From Halichondria panicea (taxonomy: Eukaryota; Porifera; Demospongiae; Suberitida; Halichondriidae): DNA of 64,000 nt. The position numbers were made by a program, and so were the translations under genes. Below, piece after piece: positions 1-10,602 of the stretch. Each line of letters opens with the position of its first letter. Position 1 is the first letter of the stretch. The stretch lies in NCBI RefSeq assembly GCF_963675165.1, contig NC_087382.1:4441963-4505962 (forward strand), written 5' to 3'. The notes beneath the pieces are model-generated. The model worked only from the letters and a program-made list of their open reading frames with translations. It searched no databases and was not told the DNA's origin.

Positions 1-2592
1 CAATATTGGATTGAATTAACTTGAGCCCAATAGGGCATGTGCAGGGTAGAAAATAAATATTTATAAATTGTCTTGAAATTCCCAAATTGATGCATGGACC
101 CTCGGCATAGAGTTCCACTTGAGCAGAGCTGTCTTGTGTGAATACATTGTACTCTAATTCTGTGCACTGATTGCCAACTTCTTGTTTTGCCTGTCCTTCT
201 TTGAGACGACCAACACCACTCTCACTGACAACAGAACTGCGAATTCTAGCATTCACTGGATTTCCAACTTGGTCAACAGCCATAACACTGATTTTAAACG
301 TGTGTCCCTTTCTTGTAAAAACAATGTCGCTTTGTGAATATTTACAAAAAATTACTTGCACAGGCCTAGAAGAGATTGATAATTCGGTGGAGAATTCTAT
401 GGTGTTATTTATGTAGTCTAACCCATTTAAAGAAAAGTAATATTCAGCATTTTGACTTACTGTACACCTGTCCAACAGACCTCCGTAGATGTCTGCTCCT
501 GACTGGGTAGCCGTGTTGTTAGTCATGAACGTGTTGAAATGGTTTGCGAATCCGTAGCCATAATTATACAATTTAATTGTTTGAAAAAAGCATTCAGCAA
601 AAATGGTTTGAGTAGCACCAGTTTCTATAACTCCTCCTCCACACGCACTCCTATCCGTGTCATCCGCCACAAATATTCCCCCTCCGTACTGAGCCAAGTT
701 GTTGTTAAACATTAACGTGACAAATATATTCTGAGCCTCATATTCATTGTCTTTTTTATATAAGTACAAGCTCGAGCTTTGCCGTAGAAACACTCCACCT
801 CCACTAACAGTTGCTGTATTTGAGTAGATGTTAACGTGTGAACGAGTTAGTTTAATGGTTGTAGCTACTGCATAAATGCCTCCACCATTCTCAGCAATGT
901 TGCCAACAATCTCACTTTGTGTATTTGTATACCTAAACACATTGGTAACACAGATTGAAACTCGATTCTGCTTGAATAAACATAAACGCCTCCACCATTC
1001 AGTGCTGTGTTGTGATATATCTTTATTGGCTCATTTACAAAGAGTGTACTGTCTCTCAGAAATATCCCTCCTCCAAAGGTAGTAGCCGTGTTGTTTTTTA
1101 GCGTACTTTTGCAGATGGACATAGTACTGCCTAGATTACCATGAACCGCTCCACCATTCCTGTTAGCACTATTGTTTGTCAGTGTGCTGTCGGAGATAGA
1201 CACACTGCTTGAGTAAACACCAATCGCTCCACCACTCCCGTCAGCTCTATTATTTGTCAGCGTGCTTTCGAAAACGGACAAATTGCTTGAGGTAACATCA
1301 ATTGCTCCACCAAAGTCAGCTCTGTTGTTTGTTAGTGTGCTGTCGGAGATAGATACACTGCTTGAGTAAACAACAATCGCTCCACCACTCCTGTTAGCTC
1401 TGTTGTTTGTCGGCTCGCTGTCGGATATGGACAAACTGCTTGAGGTAACATCAATCGCTCCATCAAAGTCAGCTCTGTTGTTTGTCAGTGTGCTGTCGGA
1501 GATAGATACACTGCTTGAGTAAACAACAATCGCTCCACCACTCCAGTCAGCTCTGTTGTTTGTCAGTTCGCTGTCGAAAATGGACAAACTGCTTGAGGTA
1601 ACATCAATCGCTCCACCTAAGTCAGCTCTGTTGTTTGTCAGAATGCTGTCAGAGATGGACAAACTGCCTGAGGTAACATCAATCGCTCCACCATTCCAGT
1701 CAGCACTGTTGTTTGTCAGTTCGCTGTCGGAGATGGACAAACTACCTGAGGTAACATCAATTGCTCCACCATAGTCAGCTCTATTGTTTGTCAGTATGCT
1801 GCCGGAGATAGATACATTATTTGAGTAAACATAAATCGCTCCACCATACCGAAAAGCTTCGTTATTTGTGAAGCCACACCAAGTGATAACTACAGTACCC
1901 GATACCGCTTTTACCGCTCCTCCAGTCACAGCACTGTTATAGTTGAACTCTGTGTTGCTGATCAGTGTGCTATTTGATTCAATGTAAACTGCACCTCCAC
2001 CATTTCTAGTGAACCCACTATTTGTTATGTACACGTCATCAGCCTCAATGTGTAGTGCCCGAGCAGTGTTGTTCACAAAGAAAGTGTTCTCAATTGTTGC
2101 AGTTTGAGTATTTATGTGGTTTTCCACCTGATTGAGTAATACAAAAAAGTTTGTATAGTAGCAGCCATTTATATAGACATCGTGGGCACTGTCAACGGTC
2201 AATCCTTGATGTGAATTTTGTGATCCAACATTCACTCCAATGAAATCCAAGCCTTCAATACTTAATTCAATAATATTAACAAAACGTATCGTACCATTGC
2301 TATAGAATCTGATTACAGTTGTACTTTTGTTCCGGCTGGTAAAGTGTACATGTCTAAAGTTACGAATCAATAACTGCTCAGTTAACACATGATCTCCAGG
2401 TAGAAAGCTCAAGGTGAGATTGTCTCCACCAGATAACAGGTCTGTTTGAACAAGCTGCTCGAGAGTGAAACAAGTTCCATTTCGATATCCATGACACAAG
2501 TCAGTTGAATCCACCGGCACAATGTGATAGTGCTCACTCCTGGTAACAGTAGCTATAGGGTCAGTAGTAGTACTAACCAGTTGAGAACATCT
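1..2592 (-). CDS. Gene C: Pmp-like beta-helix multi-pass membrane protein, N-terminal part, frameshifted, runs off the left edge
   Basis: Read on the minus strand, the frame opens at about 2592 and has no in-frame ATG before the conserved start of the mature region (YHIVPVDSTDLC at about 2530-2500), so a signal-peptide exon probably lies further right and is not identified. The protein is a parallel beta-helix of Chlamydia Pmp type: repeated GGAI/GGAV and LTNN/FTNN motifs with many N-glycosylation sequons. Near 950 the frame shifts; below that the other frame continues the same family without interruption down to base 1: more GGGI/GGGV repeats, then GGLLDRC at about 480, VDQVGNPVNA at about 280 and CTCPIG at about 30. 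That order matches genes A and B at 25-63 kb, so the cysteine-rich and membrane parts should lie outside the window. The shift is a one-base loss or a sequencing error. Family assignment is firm; whether the gene is functional is open. Confidence 0.82.
1150..1810 (-). repeat. Nine-unit 75-78 bp tandem repeat coding for beta-helix rungs in gene C
   Basis: About nine consecutive units of 25-26 codons encode the pattern S[LV]SISDS.LTNNRAD..GGAI.V[TY]S. Two unit types alternate, one ending GGAIDVTS and one ending GGAIVVYS, so the array looks amplified in pairs. One unit has FDGAID in place of GGAID and another has EPTNN in place of ELTNN. The DNA of the units is far more alike than rungs elsewhere in the family, which points to recent unequal exchange. 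Confidence 0.85.
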
Positions 2593-3190
2593 CTAGACAG
2601 CATCTCTCTGAAGTGAATGTGATGATGATTAATATAATTATGCAACAAATTATAAATTTTAACTCACTGTTGTAATTGATGCTGCACTCTTTTCTGTTTA
2701 ACTACTTTTGCTAGTCAACGAGTGCTTTAAATATGTTGTGTCTTAGTGATTGCCATGCATGCATATCCCCTCCATTAGGGGAAATTAATTGTTAATTGCA
2801 TGAAAGCATATAAGGCACTAGTTCAACCACATAATGGCATGGCCATCCGCTGTTATTGTATTGTTGATTGGGTATTTCCCGTGTGTTTCCCCAGGATAAT
2901 TAGGGTGCAGCCAAAAACATCCTGTTGGAAGCTAGCCCTAACATGTAAAGAATGCCCCACATTGTGAGATGTGGTTGATATACATTTCATCCAGAGTACG
3001 TTTTGGTATCAGTACTAGTAATGGCCTCCTAAACAGCTACTGGATGTTTTCGGGCCAAGAGAATGATTGTTATAAAAAAAAAATTATACATGACTAAATT
3101 TATAATGCTTTTTTCCTTGCAGCAGCAGTTGGACTGTTTTGACCCAATCAAGCATCAAGATATCTCCATTCTGTTAAGTAACAGACATCA

Positions 3191-3390
3191 NNNNNNNNNN
3201 NNNNNNNNNNNNNNNNNNNNNNNNNNNNNNNNNNNNNNNNNNNNNNNNNNNNNNNNNNNNNNNNNNNNNNNNNNNNNNNNNNNNNNNNNNNNNNNNNNNN
3301 NNNNNNNNNNNNNNNNNNNNNNNNNNNNNNNNNNNNNNNNNNNNNNNNNNNNNNNNNNNNNNNNNNNNNNNNNNNNNNNNNNNNNNNNNN
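3191..3390. other. Assembly gap of 200 N
   Basis: A run of exactly 200 undetermined bases, probably a fixed-size placeholder. The gap abuts a copy of a dispersed element (3391-3656) and probably hides its other end, so a repeat likely broke the assembly here. Apparent reading frames across the Ns are artefacts. Confidence 0.99.
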
Positions 3391-3656
3391 GTCATAGTAT
3401 AAACAATTGGAATTACTGGTGGTTAATTATCTCCTTACAATTCTATATTATAGATATAGAGTCATGCAATGGCAATTATTTATAGTTTGATGTTACTTGT
3501 GCAACGACAATCATGGGGCCTATGTTGTGGGCGATTTGAAAAGAATAATAGGCAATTTGAAAAGAATAATAGGTAATTTTTAGGCTGTTTACTTGAGCAT
3601 AAAAGAATAGCATAATAGGTAATATCTCGAGCATAATCTACCAACCCCTACACATA
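3391..3656 (-). mobile_element. Partial MITE-like element, GGGGTTGG family, truncated by the gap
   Basis: The right edge reads AGCATAATCTACCAACCCCT, the reverse complement of the terminal repeat of the complete copy at 23565-23946. Internal sequence (repeated GAAAAGAATAATAGGCAATT, TTTGATGTTACTTGTGCAAC) matches the same copy in reverse. The opposite end falls inside the N gap. Confidence 0.7.
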
Positions 3657-4439
3657 GTACAGCCTGAGAAATACAATGTATAGATCGAAGACTAATGCGA
3701 GTATTAAAAAATAGCTTAATAGGCAATTAATGAGCATAATAATATTATTATAGGCAAGGCCTACCCCTAATCTCTTAACCGCAATGTTGCAACATTTCAG
3801 AAGCTTCTAGTAACAAACCGTTATTGATGCATGTCATTGACCGGAGTTTGGGGATTGTATACCGGAGTAAATAATTGAGTAAGAAAAAATTTTTCAGCAC
3901 AGACTAAAAATGTGTTTATTATACCGTCTATTATTATATTATAGTATTACTCATGCTATTCAGACTTCTATTATTATACCAAAATTTGATAAAAATTGCC
4001 TATCATCATGCTCCATGCTGCAGGGTTATAATTAGTCTCAATCATATCAAATTATATAATTTATTTGGGCAAGGCCTATATATATAGTTAGGGGTAAACT
4101 CAGTGCTGTGAAATCTGTTTATGTGTGCATGTGTTGATCAAGGGCCAGTCACTCCAACAAAGAATTTAGTTTCCCGTCCTGAAATTTGACTCTTCATTAT
4201 GAAAGGAGGGAAATTTGTTTATAGCAATTTGTTTATATAGCAACCACTCTTGCATGGGAAGACCAGTGCCTGTAATAATAAGGAAGTGGCTTGTTGACTC
4301 AGGAGACATGTATATGCTATAGGGAGATTAGTATAATGTGGCTATAGATTAACCTCAATAGACAGTATGTGCACTGAGTCACTGACCAAACATTCATTTG
4401 TGGTGCATGTGTACATCTTGGCTCCTACACAATTTGATG

Positions 4440-4797
4440 TGTGTTTACTTCCTCTACCCAAATTGATTGTGGTGTGCTTAGCTTCCTACACGAGAATAAT
4501 AGGCAGGTTTTGAAAGTACAAGTCATTATGAATCATATAATTTACAGTATAAACATTTGTAGGCCTGATGGTCATGATGGAAGTATACTGATGGTTATAA
4601 TTAGTGGCATTCTGTATTGTAGATAGAGTCATGTCGCCATTATTTTATAGTTTGATGTTACTTGTGCGACGACATGGAGTCTATGTTGGAATAATGAGGC
4701 AACTGATTTGAAAAGAATAATAGGCTGTTAACTTGAATAAAAGAATAATAGCTAATAGGTATAATTATCTCAAGCATAATCTACCAACCCCTATACA
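4440..4797 (-). mobile_element. MITE-like element, GGGGTTGG family, second copy
   Basis: Ends with AGCATAATCTACCAACCCCT near 4797 and shares the interior TTTGATGTTACTTGTGC plus AAAGAATAATAGGC blocks with the copies at 3391-3656 and 23565-23946. The left end is diverged and its position is approximate. No protein is encoded. Confidence 0.6.
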
Positions 4798-4911
4798 TAT
4801 ATAGGCTTATTGCTATACAGTTCAAACTTCATTATTGTATCACTATGCCATGGGCCAATTTCTGTGTGTAACAACACATGCAGCAACACATGCAGCAGGC
4901 TGAGGGAGGGG

Positions 4912-5184
4912 TAGTCTCGGGTTCAGGCCACGCTTTAGAAAGAACGTCTGATCAAGTTCGTATATGAAACTCAGACGTCCAGGAATTTCTTGGACCGGTA
5001 ATTATAACCGCACAGGACATGCACGCCCACGATCAGCCATGAATATACACTTAGTGATTCGATTCATAATTATATTCATGGCTTATCGTGGGTGTGCACA
5101 TCCTGTGCGGTTAATTTCATGGAATTCTGCACGAGTTTCACATAGGAAACTTGACCAGACGAACGCGGCCTGGACCCGAGACTA
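4912..5184. mobile_element. Fold-back MITE with TAGTCTCGGGTTCAGGCC termini
   Basis: Starts TAGTCTCGGGTTCAGGCC and ends with the near-complement GGCCTGGACCCGAGACTA. The inverted symmetry continues inward (ATCAAGTT against AACTTGACC; CGCACAGGACATGC against GTGCACATCCTGTGCG; CATGAATATA against TATATTCATGG), so nearly the whole ~273 bases can fold into one hairpin. No coding capacity. Related to the elements at 38144-38321 and 50368-50546. Confidence 0.85.
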
Positions 5185-6274
5185 GGGGAGGGGCTGGTCT
5201 GTAGTCTGTGGTGAAGGGGGGGAGCTCATCCATATAGGACAGTCTCAGCTGGTCCGCCCTCGTGGCTGGTCTGATGACGGAAGGAGTTATGTCAGTTGGG
5301 TACACAAGATCTCTCCTTGTGTATAGTCATCAGCATAATTAATTTTATCGACCTCGTTTTCATCATTATTTTATACCTGCTGATACATTTCCTGGCCCGG
5401 CATTGTTGGCTTGTCAGAGTTTCAAATGTACATCACCGGTTCATAAATTCCTTATGATGCATATCCTATCTTTTAGGCATGTATATTACTCTTCTTGAGT
5501 ACGAATTGATATAGGATTATATATAACACTCATACTATGGTTGCTAGGGATTTATGGCAACGTAAACCACACCTCGCCCTCGGGCTACGCCCTTGTGCTT
5601 GGTGGGTTTACTGCCATAAATCCCTAGAACCATAGCATAATTATATGTAGACCTGTATGTATAATTATATGTACACCTGCATGCATGCAGTTACCCTTTG
5701 TGGCTGAGTGCATGTGCGTGTGTGGGAGTATAGGGGGATGAGTCCCATGCACTATCGCTCGAAGAAGGCCCTGAAGTTGTTACAACCCTCTTCCTCCATG
5801 GCGATGGTGGTGACATCACATCACATCATGATGTCACAAGTTACATTCATCTCTCATGAACACTAAAAATGCATGTGTAGTTTATTCTCATTGAATGTTG
5901 AACACTTGACTTAAGTCATTTTGTTTTTTATCGACAAAAATTTTAACTATTCCCCCATGATCTATAAAATTATCTCCTATGCAAGTTTTAAGATTCGTTT
6001 GTGTCACCATCAGGACTTTTCATGCAAAACTTAATAAAATCCCCAAAGATTGCATTATCAAAATTGACATTGATTCCCATTCTTTAGACACCTATTATGC
6101 TAAAAACTTAGTCTTGCACCAGCCCCGATTAAAATTGGGTCTGGACTCTGGAGAACTTCCTATAAGTGGCTAAGTAAATAGTGGTCACAAATAATAGTTG
6201 ATGACCACAGCTAGGGCTAGTGTAGCCTCGATCCCAGGCCGAGTTTTCGCTTTTATAACGGTTAGGCGAACTAG
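5185..6274. other. Non-coding spacer
   Basis: No gene recognised. Contains the hairpin at 5535-5635 and, at about 6220-6270, half of a fold-back element (TAGCCTCGATCCCAGGCC followed by a GTTTTCGCTTTTATAACGG block) that also occurs at 38086-38136 in the opposite orientation. Confidence 0.6.
5535..5635. repeat. Inverted repeat / hairpin element
   Basis: Left arm 5535-5559 (CTATGGTTGCTAGGGATTTA...) pairs with right arm 5612-5635 (...TAAATCCCTAGAACCATAG) with few mismatches, enclosing a GC-rich loop of about 50 bases. It looks like a short fold-back transposon. Confidence 0.75.
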
Positions 6275-6563
6275 TTGTAGTACTATCATCAAGTGTAATA
6301 TCAAAGAGGTGGTTACTGACCCTCGTTTTAAAGTCATAAACCCACATCACAGCGAGTACCCAAAGGGCAAGTGTACTAATGATATTGTGTGTGAAATTCG
6401 ATCAAAAGTACCAGAAAAGTATCGAACTTCAGTAGAGCCTATTTTACAGCAATGGTTAACAGTCTTAACAACAGGTGATAGTAGCTCCAAGGAGTTATTG
6501 GGCCAAAAAACATGCAAACGTGATTTGTCTCATCCATATAAACTTTACGAGAATTTGGCTTAA
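6275..6563 (+). pseudogene. C-terminal fragment of a glycosyltransferase-like gene
   Basis: The translation (IIKCNIKEVVTDPRF, then PEKYRTSVEPILQQW and TCKRDLSHPYKLYENLA before a stop at 6561) aligns with the last ~95 residues of the intact gene at 13356-14399. Everything upstream, including the membrane anchor and the acidic motif, is missing. The left edge abuts half of a fold-back element, so the fragment was probably truncated by an insertion or rearrangement. It lies only 63 bases before the next pseudogene copy, a tandem arrangement. Confidence 0.8.
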
Positions 6564-6626
6564 AAATAATGTTGATAGAAAGTTTCTGCTAAAATTTGAA
6601 TTGGCAGTATATTTTTTAAGTGCATA

Positions 6627-7597
6627 GTGATGAATCAATTCACTTTTAAGGTAACGCTACTATTTGCTTTGTTTGGTAATATCATAGTGCTATGGTATTT
6701 ACCAACTTATACTTCATGGAGGCGGCAAGAACTGAGCAAGCCAATAATATTGAACACTCAAAGGATGTACCAATTGCTTTCTCTATATCTAACACAAACA
6801 GAAAACTGTATTCCAACTTATCTAAAGTCTCCCGAAGTGATTGGTGACTCTGAAGCATGTCAGTGTGATGTCATCATCTTCAGTTACAAAAATAAGTGCA
6901 CTGACACGTCATTTCCTCATGTCCAGTACTTATTCAACTCTAGTAAGTCTACAACTTGGACTGTTGGAAGAAACTTGCTTTACGAAGCAGCCAGGAAAAG
7001 GAAAGACAAGTACATTCACTACATTTTCATGGACGACGATGTTCACATTGGATATAAAAAACACACAGAATCTGTGGAGGATGTATGAGGAGTCTCTCAA
7101 GACCTTCCAACCAGCTGTAGTTATCGTCCCATTGCACAGTAAGAACTTATCCGGTGAAAATGTTCCTGAGCGAGTGAATTGTGAACCCACAAGATACACA
7201 AGTATACTACATCCATGGATGCTATTTTCAACGCCTTTCACTATCAAACAATAGACCACATACTTCCATACACACCAAAGTATGATTCACTGAGCTGCAT
7301 GGTGGTACTCACTTCATCAAGTGTAATATCAAAGAGGTTGTTATGGACCCTTGTTTTATAGTATAGGAAACCCACAGCACCGCGAGTACCCACGGAACCG
7401 TTTTACCCAGGATATCCTCAATTTTAAATATTGTATCTGAAATTCGGTCAGAAGTACCAGAAAAGTATCGAACTTCACTTGAGCCTATTTTACAGCAATG
7501 CTGGTTAACAAATGATAACTCAAACAGGTTATTGAACGAACAAACATGCAAACGTGATTTGTCTGTGCATCCATATAGACCTTACGAGAATCTGGCT
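6627..7597 (+). pseudogene. Frameshifted glycosyltransferase-like gene
   Basis: A full-length relative of the gene at 13356-14399. It begins with a type II membrane anchor (about residues 5-25, VTLLFALFGNIIVLWYL) and keeps CQCDVIIFSYK, TTWTVGRNLLYEAA and the acidic FMDDDV motif. A deletion after MDDDV moves the frame to a stop at 7086. The adjacent frame then carries WRMYEESLKTFQPAVV as far as CEPTRY, where a second indel follows. The rest (SEVPEKYRTSLEPILQQ, CKRDLSVHPYRPYENLA) is recognisable up to about 7597. At least two disabling indels make it a pseudogene. It lies in tandem behind the fragment at 6275-6563. Confidence 0.85.
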
Positions 7598-9007
7598 AAA
7601 ACAAAACATTCGTCTATACCAAAAGTTGACTATAATTATGTACCCTGATATACCAAGTATCCTTTTTTTAGTGGTGATGTAATGTAATATATTGTACATG
7701 CATACTCTGGTATATACATACATACATACTCTGGTATATACATACATACATGCATGGTTCTCTTTACTACAGTAGACTCTCAATTCCGGCTCTCTGAAAT
7801 TCGGCTACCTCCATGCATATAATGGATTGCTAGCTAGAAAATTCGTCCTGAAATGCGGCCACTCGCTATTCTCTGTATATATACTGGCTGCCCCAAACTA
7901 GGTTTGCAATGTACATTTAATACGACCTTTTGGATGAAGGTCACGCTATATGTGCTATGCGCTAAACGACAATTTCCAATGCGTCATGCGCGATGTGCTA
8001 TGCACTATGAGACGATTTCCAATGCGTCGTGCATGATGTGCTATGCACTATGCAAAATGGGTCAACAACTCTTGCTTATGTTTACAGCTGGTCAGCTATT
8101 AAAATAAAAACGCAGTCAAGAACCCAGAGTCTGCCCAGTTCAATACTGCTGGATTCTCAACAGGCTGATGTGCCACTAAGATCACAAACAGATTGTATAC
8201 TCTGCTAACATCATCAGATGTTGCGTTAATTAATTGTTGAAGTCATGATATACAGATTATGTAATGGACACTTCGCCTCATGTATATCATCTGAGGTGAT
8301 GAAAGTGAAGTGCTGGATATACAAGTATAGAAGTTATGCACATGCAAGGGCGTGCATGGTCAACACCCACATGGATCATTGTCAGCTTAAATAATAATTA
8401 GGATGTATACTAAGCTAGTAAAGAGCAAACAAAGAGCAAAAACAAAAAATTAAAGAACACAAGTCATGTAAAAGCTATTTGTTAGTTAGCAGGCAGGGCA
8501 AAGGTGTCCCTCCTATAGCAGAGAAATGGGACCAACTGTACCACCAAGTCATAAAACTGGCTATAAGATACTCTCATCATGTAGTCTATTTATACTGAGA
8601 TCCGCTATACAGGGTGTGCACAAGGTCCCCGTTCCTCCCGTGGTCGTGCTATCAGGACCATGATGCATTCCACCAGAAGCCAATCTCCTGTAGAATACTG
8701 TTATTTCCTTGCCCAGCTGTCCACTTGCAGAGAGCACTAAAGGGGTGAATGACACAGACGCGTGCGCTTGCTCTACCTCCCTGACTCTTTACTCATAATT
8801 TTTTTCTCTGCACTGCTCTAGGCTCGTGCTCCTGCGTGCAGGACCTTAAATCCAGAAGGTGGGGCGTGAAGCCCAGCTCCGCCTCATCGAATAAATAAAG
8901 AAACGATGAAAGTAGTGGTATTTATGTGTGGGGTTTAAATACCCAAGCATCTATATGAAGGTTCTCTCCAGTCTTATAAGCCATTTGCTGCAATGTCCAA
9001 TCTGGCC
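7598..9007. other. Non-coding spacer with short tandem repeats
   Basis: No gene recognised. At 7693-7755 a ~27-base unit (ATACTCTGGTATATACATAC) is repeated with CATA runs. At about 7960-8050 a ~57-base unit containing GATGTGCTATGCACTATG and ATTTCCAATGCGTC is repeated twice. The rest shows no structure I can name. Confidence 0.55.
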
Positions 9008-9330
9008 TTATCTGTGGTAATGGCAGTGCGCCTTGCCATGGCCTCGGAGCTTAAAGGTCTGCACATCGTTGCAGATTTCTGTCACCAGGGTGGCAGTTAG
9101 GTCTTTGGTCTCATTATGTCTTATCGACCTCGTGAGTAGTATAAAGTTTGCACCACAGACACAATTAGTAGCGGTGTTTGACAAACTCCATCCATACCGC
9201 ACGGTCAGAACGTCTACAAACTGGCTTTTTGAGGGTATAGGCCTCTCTGAGGTGATCGGCATTCATCTTGTGTTTTTGCATTTTTCCCGCTGGATCTCTG
9301 CTTTAGCTGAGTTTGTTAGAGCTTCGTAGG
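9008..9330 (-). mobile_element. Decayed retroelement fragment
   Basis: The minus-strand translation contains SKSQFVDVLTVRYGW, then NCVCGANF, then SIRHNETKDLTATLVTEICNDV. This succession resembles the zinc-finger-like region (RYGW...CxCG...HALSCPKGG...RHNE.RDLTA..LTEVC) that I associate with the C-terminal part of reverse-transcriptase polyproteins abundant in sponge and cnidarian genomes. The histidine/cysteine part between CxCG and RHNE is deleted here and no reverse transcriptase is nearby, so this is a scrap. The family identification rests on memory of the motif, not on a search. Confidence 0.5.
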
Positions 9331-10399
9331 GATATGCAGGGTCTTGTGAATAGATTAGCTTCCAGAGTAGAGCAGTGACGAACATGGAAGACTTAAATTC
9401 TTGATCGGATAACGATTGTTGTGAGAGAATTGAATATTAATGCCTAAACCGCCTAGTCTTGCAGCGAGAGCAAACAATTAAGTCTCTATCCACAGTGCAC
9501 GTACGGTGGTCTGCCTGTGAGGTTTGGACATTGGAGAATGTCGTCCAGCTCTTTGAGGTGTCGGTCAATGCATGGGTGGTTCGTGAGAGCTAGGACCATA
9601 TATACTTGACATAATATACCATGCATGGGCTAAGGCAGCAAAAGCGGTATGGGGTTGAGAATTTCTGATTGTTGAAAAGGTCTTTAGTTCATCAGTCCAG
9701 GCCTGGGAGCCCAGAGATGCTCCAAAGTGGGGTCTATACCCTTATTTGTGGTTCTCAAATTTGTGTCACCAGTAAGGCCAGTGTTCGTCAATGTCTTGTT
9801 TTCTGGTTTGGAAATCACCTTACCACTAGTGAGGGAGGGAGGTTATCATTATTCATTATTGTGACATCACTTCCTGTAAAACCCCATTTTCTAAAATAAC
9901 CACACTGGATATACAATAAAACCACAAATATGAAAAAGGAAAATCTTACCTCTTCAATCTATGCTATTTATCATGTGACACACCCACAAGTAGGTGTGGC
10001 TAATGAAAATAATGGAGTGATGTCATAATAATGAGTTTTTTGATGAGGCAGTGAAATTTGAGGAGGGAGGTAACCAGAAACAAGACATTGATTAACATTG
10101 GCCTAAAGGGGTCCAGGGGAGGGGGAGCGGGCGCACAGCATACACCCACAACCCTGTGTAAGTTGTAATTCCATGAATTGTATAATTATTGTTTGTACCA
10201 AAAAAGGATGAAGAATTTAATTAAAAAGTAACGGTGTCCTCCCTCCTGTGCCTCTGGGTAGTCCTATTTCAAAAAAAAAAAAAAAAGTTTCAACAGCTCA
10301 ATTTCACCCTGTGTGACCTTAGAAGTGAGCTGGTCTGACCTGCCATAGTGTGTGGTCTCTGTGTTATCCTGAGGCTGTTGAGCTAGTAAGTTTATTATT
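9331..10399. other. Non-coding spacer
   Basis: No gene recognised. Contains an A run (about 10270-10286) and otherwise unstructured sequence. Confidence 0.5.
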
Positions 10400-10457
10400 A
10401 GCCTCGAGACCAGGCCGATTAAAATACGTATTTTAATCGGCCTGGATTCTAGGCTAG
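10400..10457. repeat. Short near-perfect palindrome with CCTCGAGACCAGGCC ends
   Basis: TAGCCTCGAGACCAGGCCGA on the left is mirrored by TCGGCCTGGATTCTAGGCTA on the right around a TACGTA centre. It appears to be a minimal fold-back element whose ends belong to the same dispersed family as those at 6220, 17213 and 38144. Confidence 0.8.
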
Positions 10458-10602
10458 TTTATTATCAACTGAGCTGCTCTGACCCGTTGCAGGCGTGTCA
10501 GGAGTCTCCGTGCTCTTGTTGCCCATGCGCAGCAATTCACGTAAAGTTGGTAAAGGATCATGAGTATCAAAAGCAAATTATCATGCCGATTTAGCCTGGA
10601 TT

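Larger units (their letters stand above)
2593..4911. other. Non-coding stretch upstream of gene C with repeat copies and an assembly gap
   Basis: No gene recognised. It should hold the promoter and probably the first exon of gene C, which I could not place. It contains the 200-base gap and two copies of a MITE-like element described separately. The remainder is AT-rich sequence without long open frames. Confidence 0.6.

Noticed and set aside
1150-1810. CRISPR array for the regularly spaced repeats
   Set aside because: The units are in-frame coding repeats with no unique spacers of constant length and no cas genes.
3063-3485. Open frames spanning the N run on both strands
   Set aside because: They exist only because undetermined bases contain no stops; flanking codons show no protein character.
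8561-8755. Possible small minus-strand gene and other 60-80 codon frames between 7.8 and 12 kb
   Set aside because: No domain, no signal peptide, no duplicated copy; lengths are within chance expectation for this composition.
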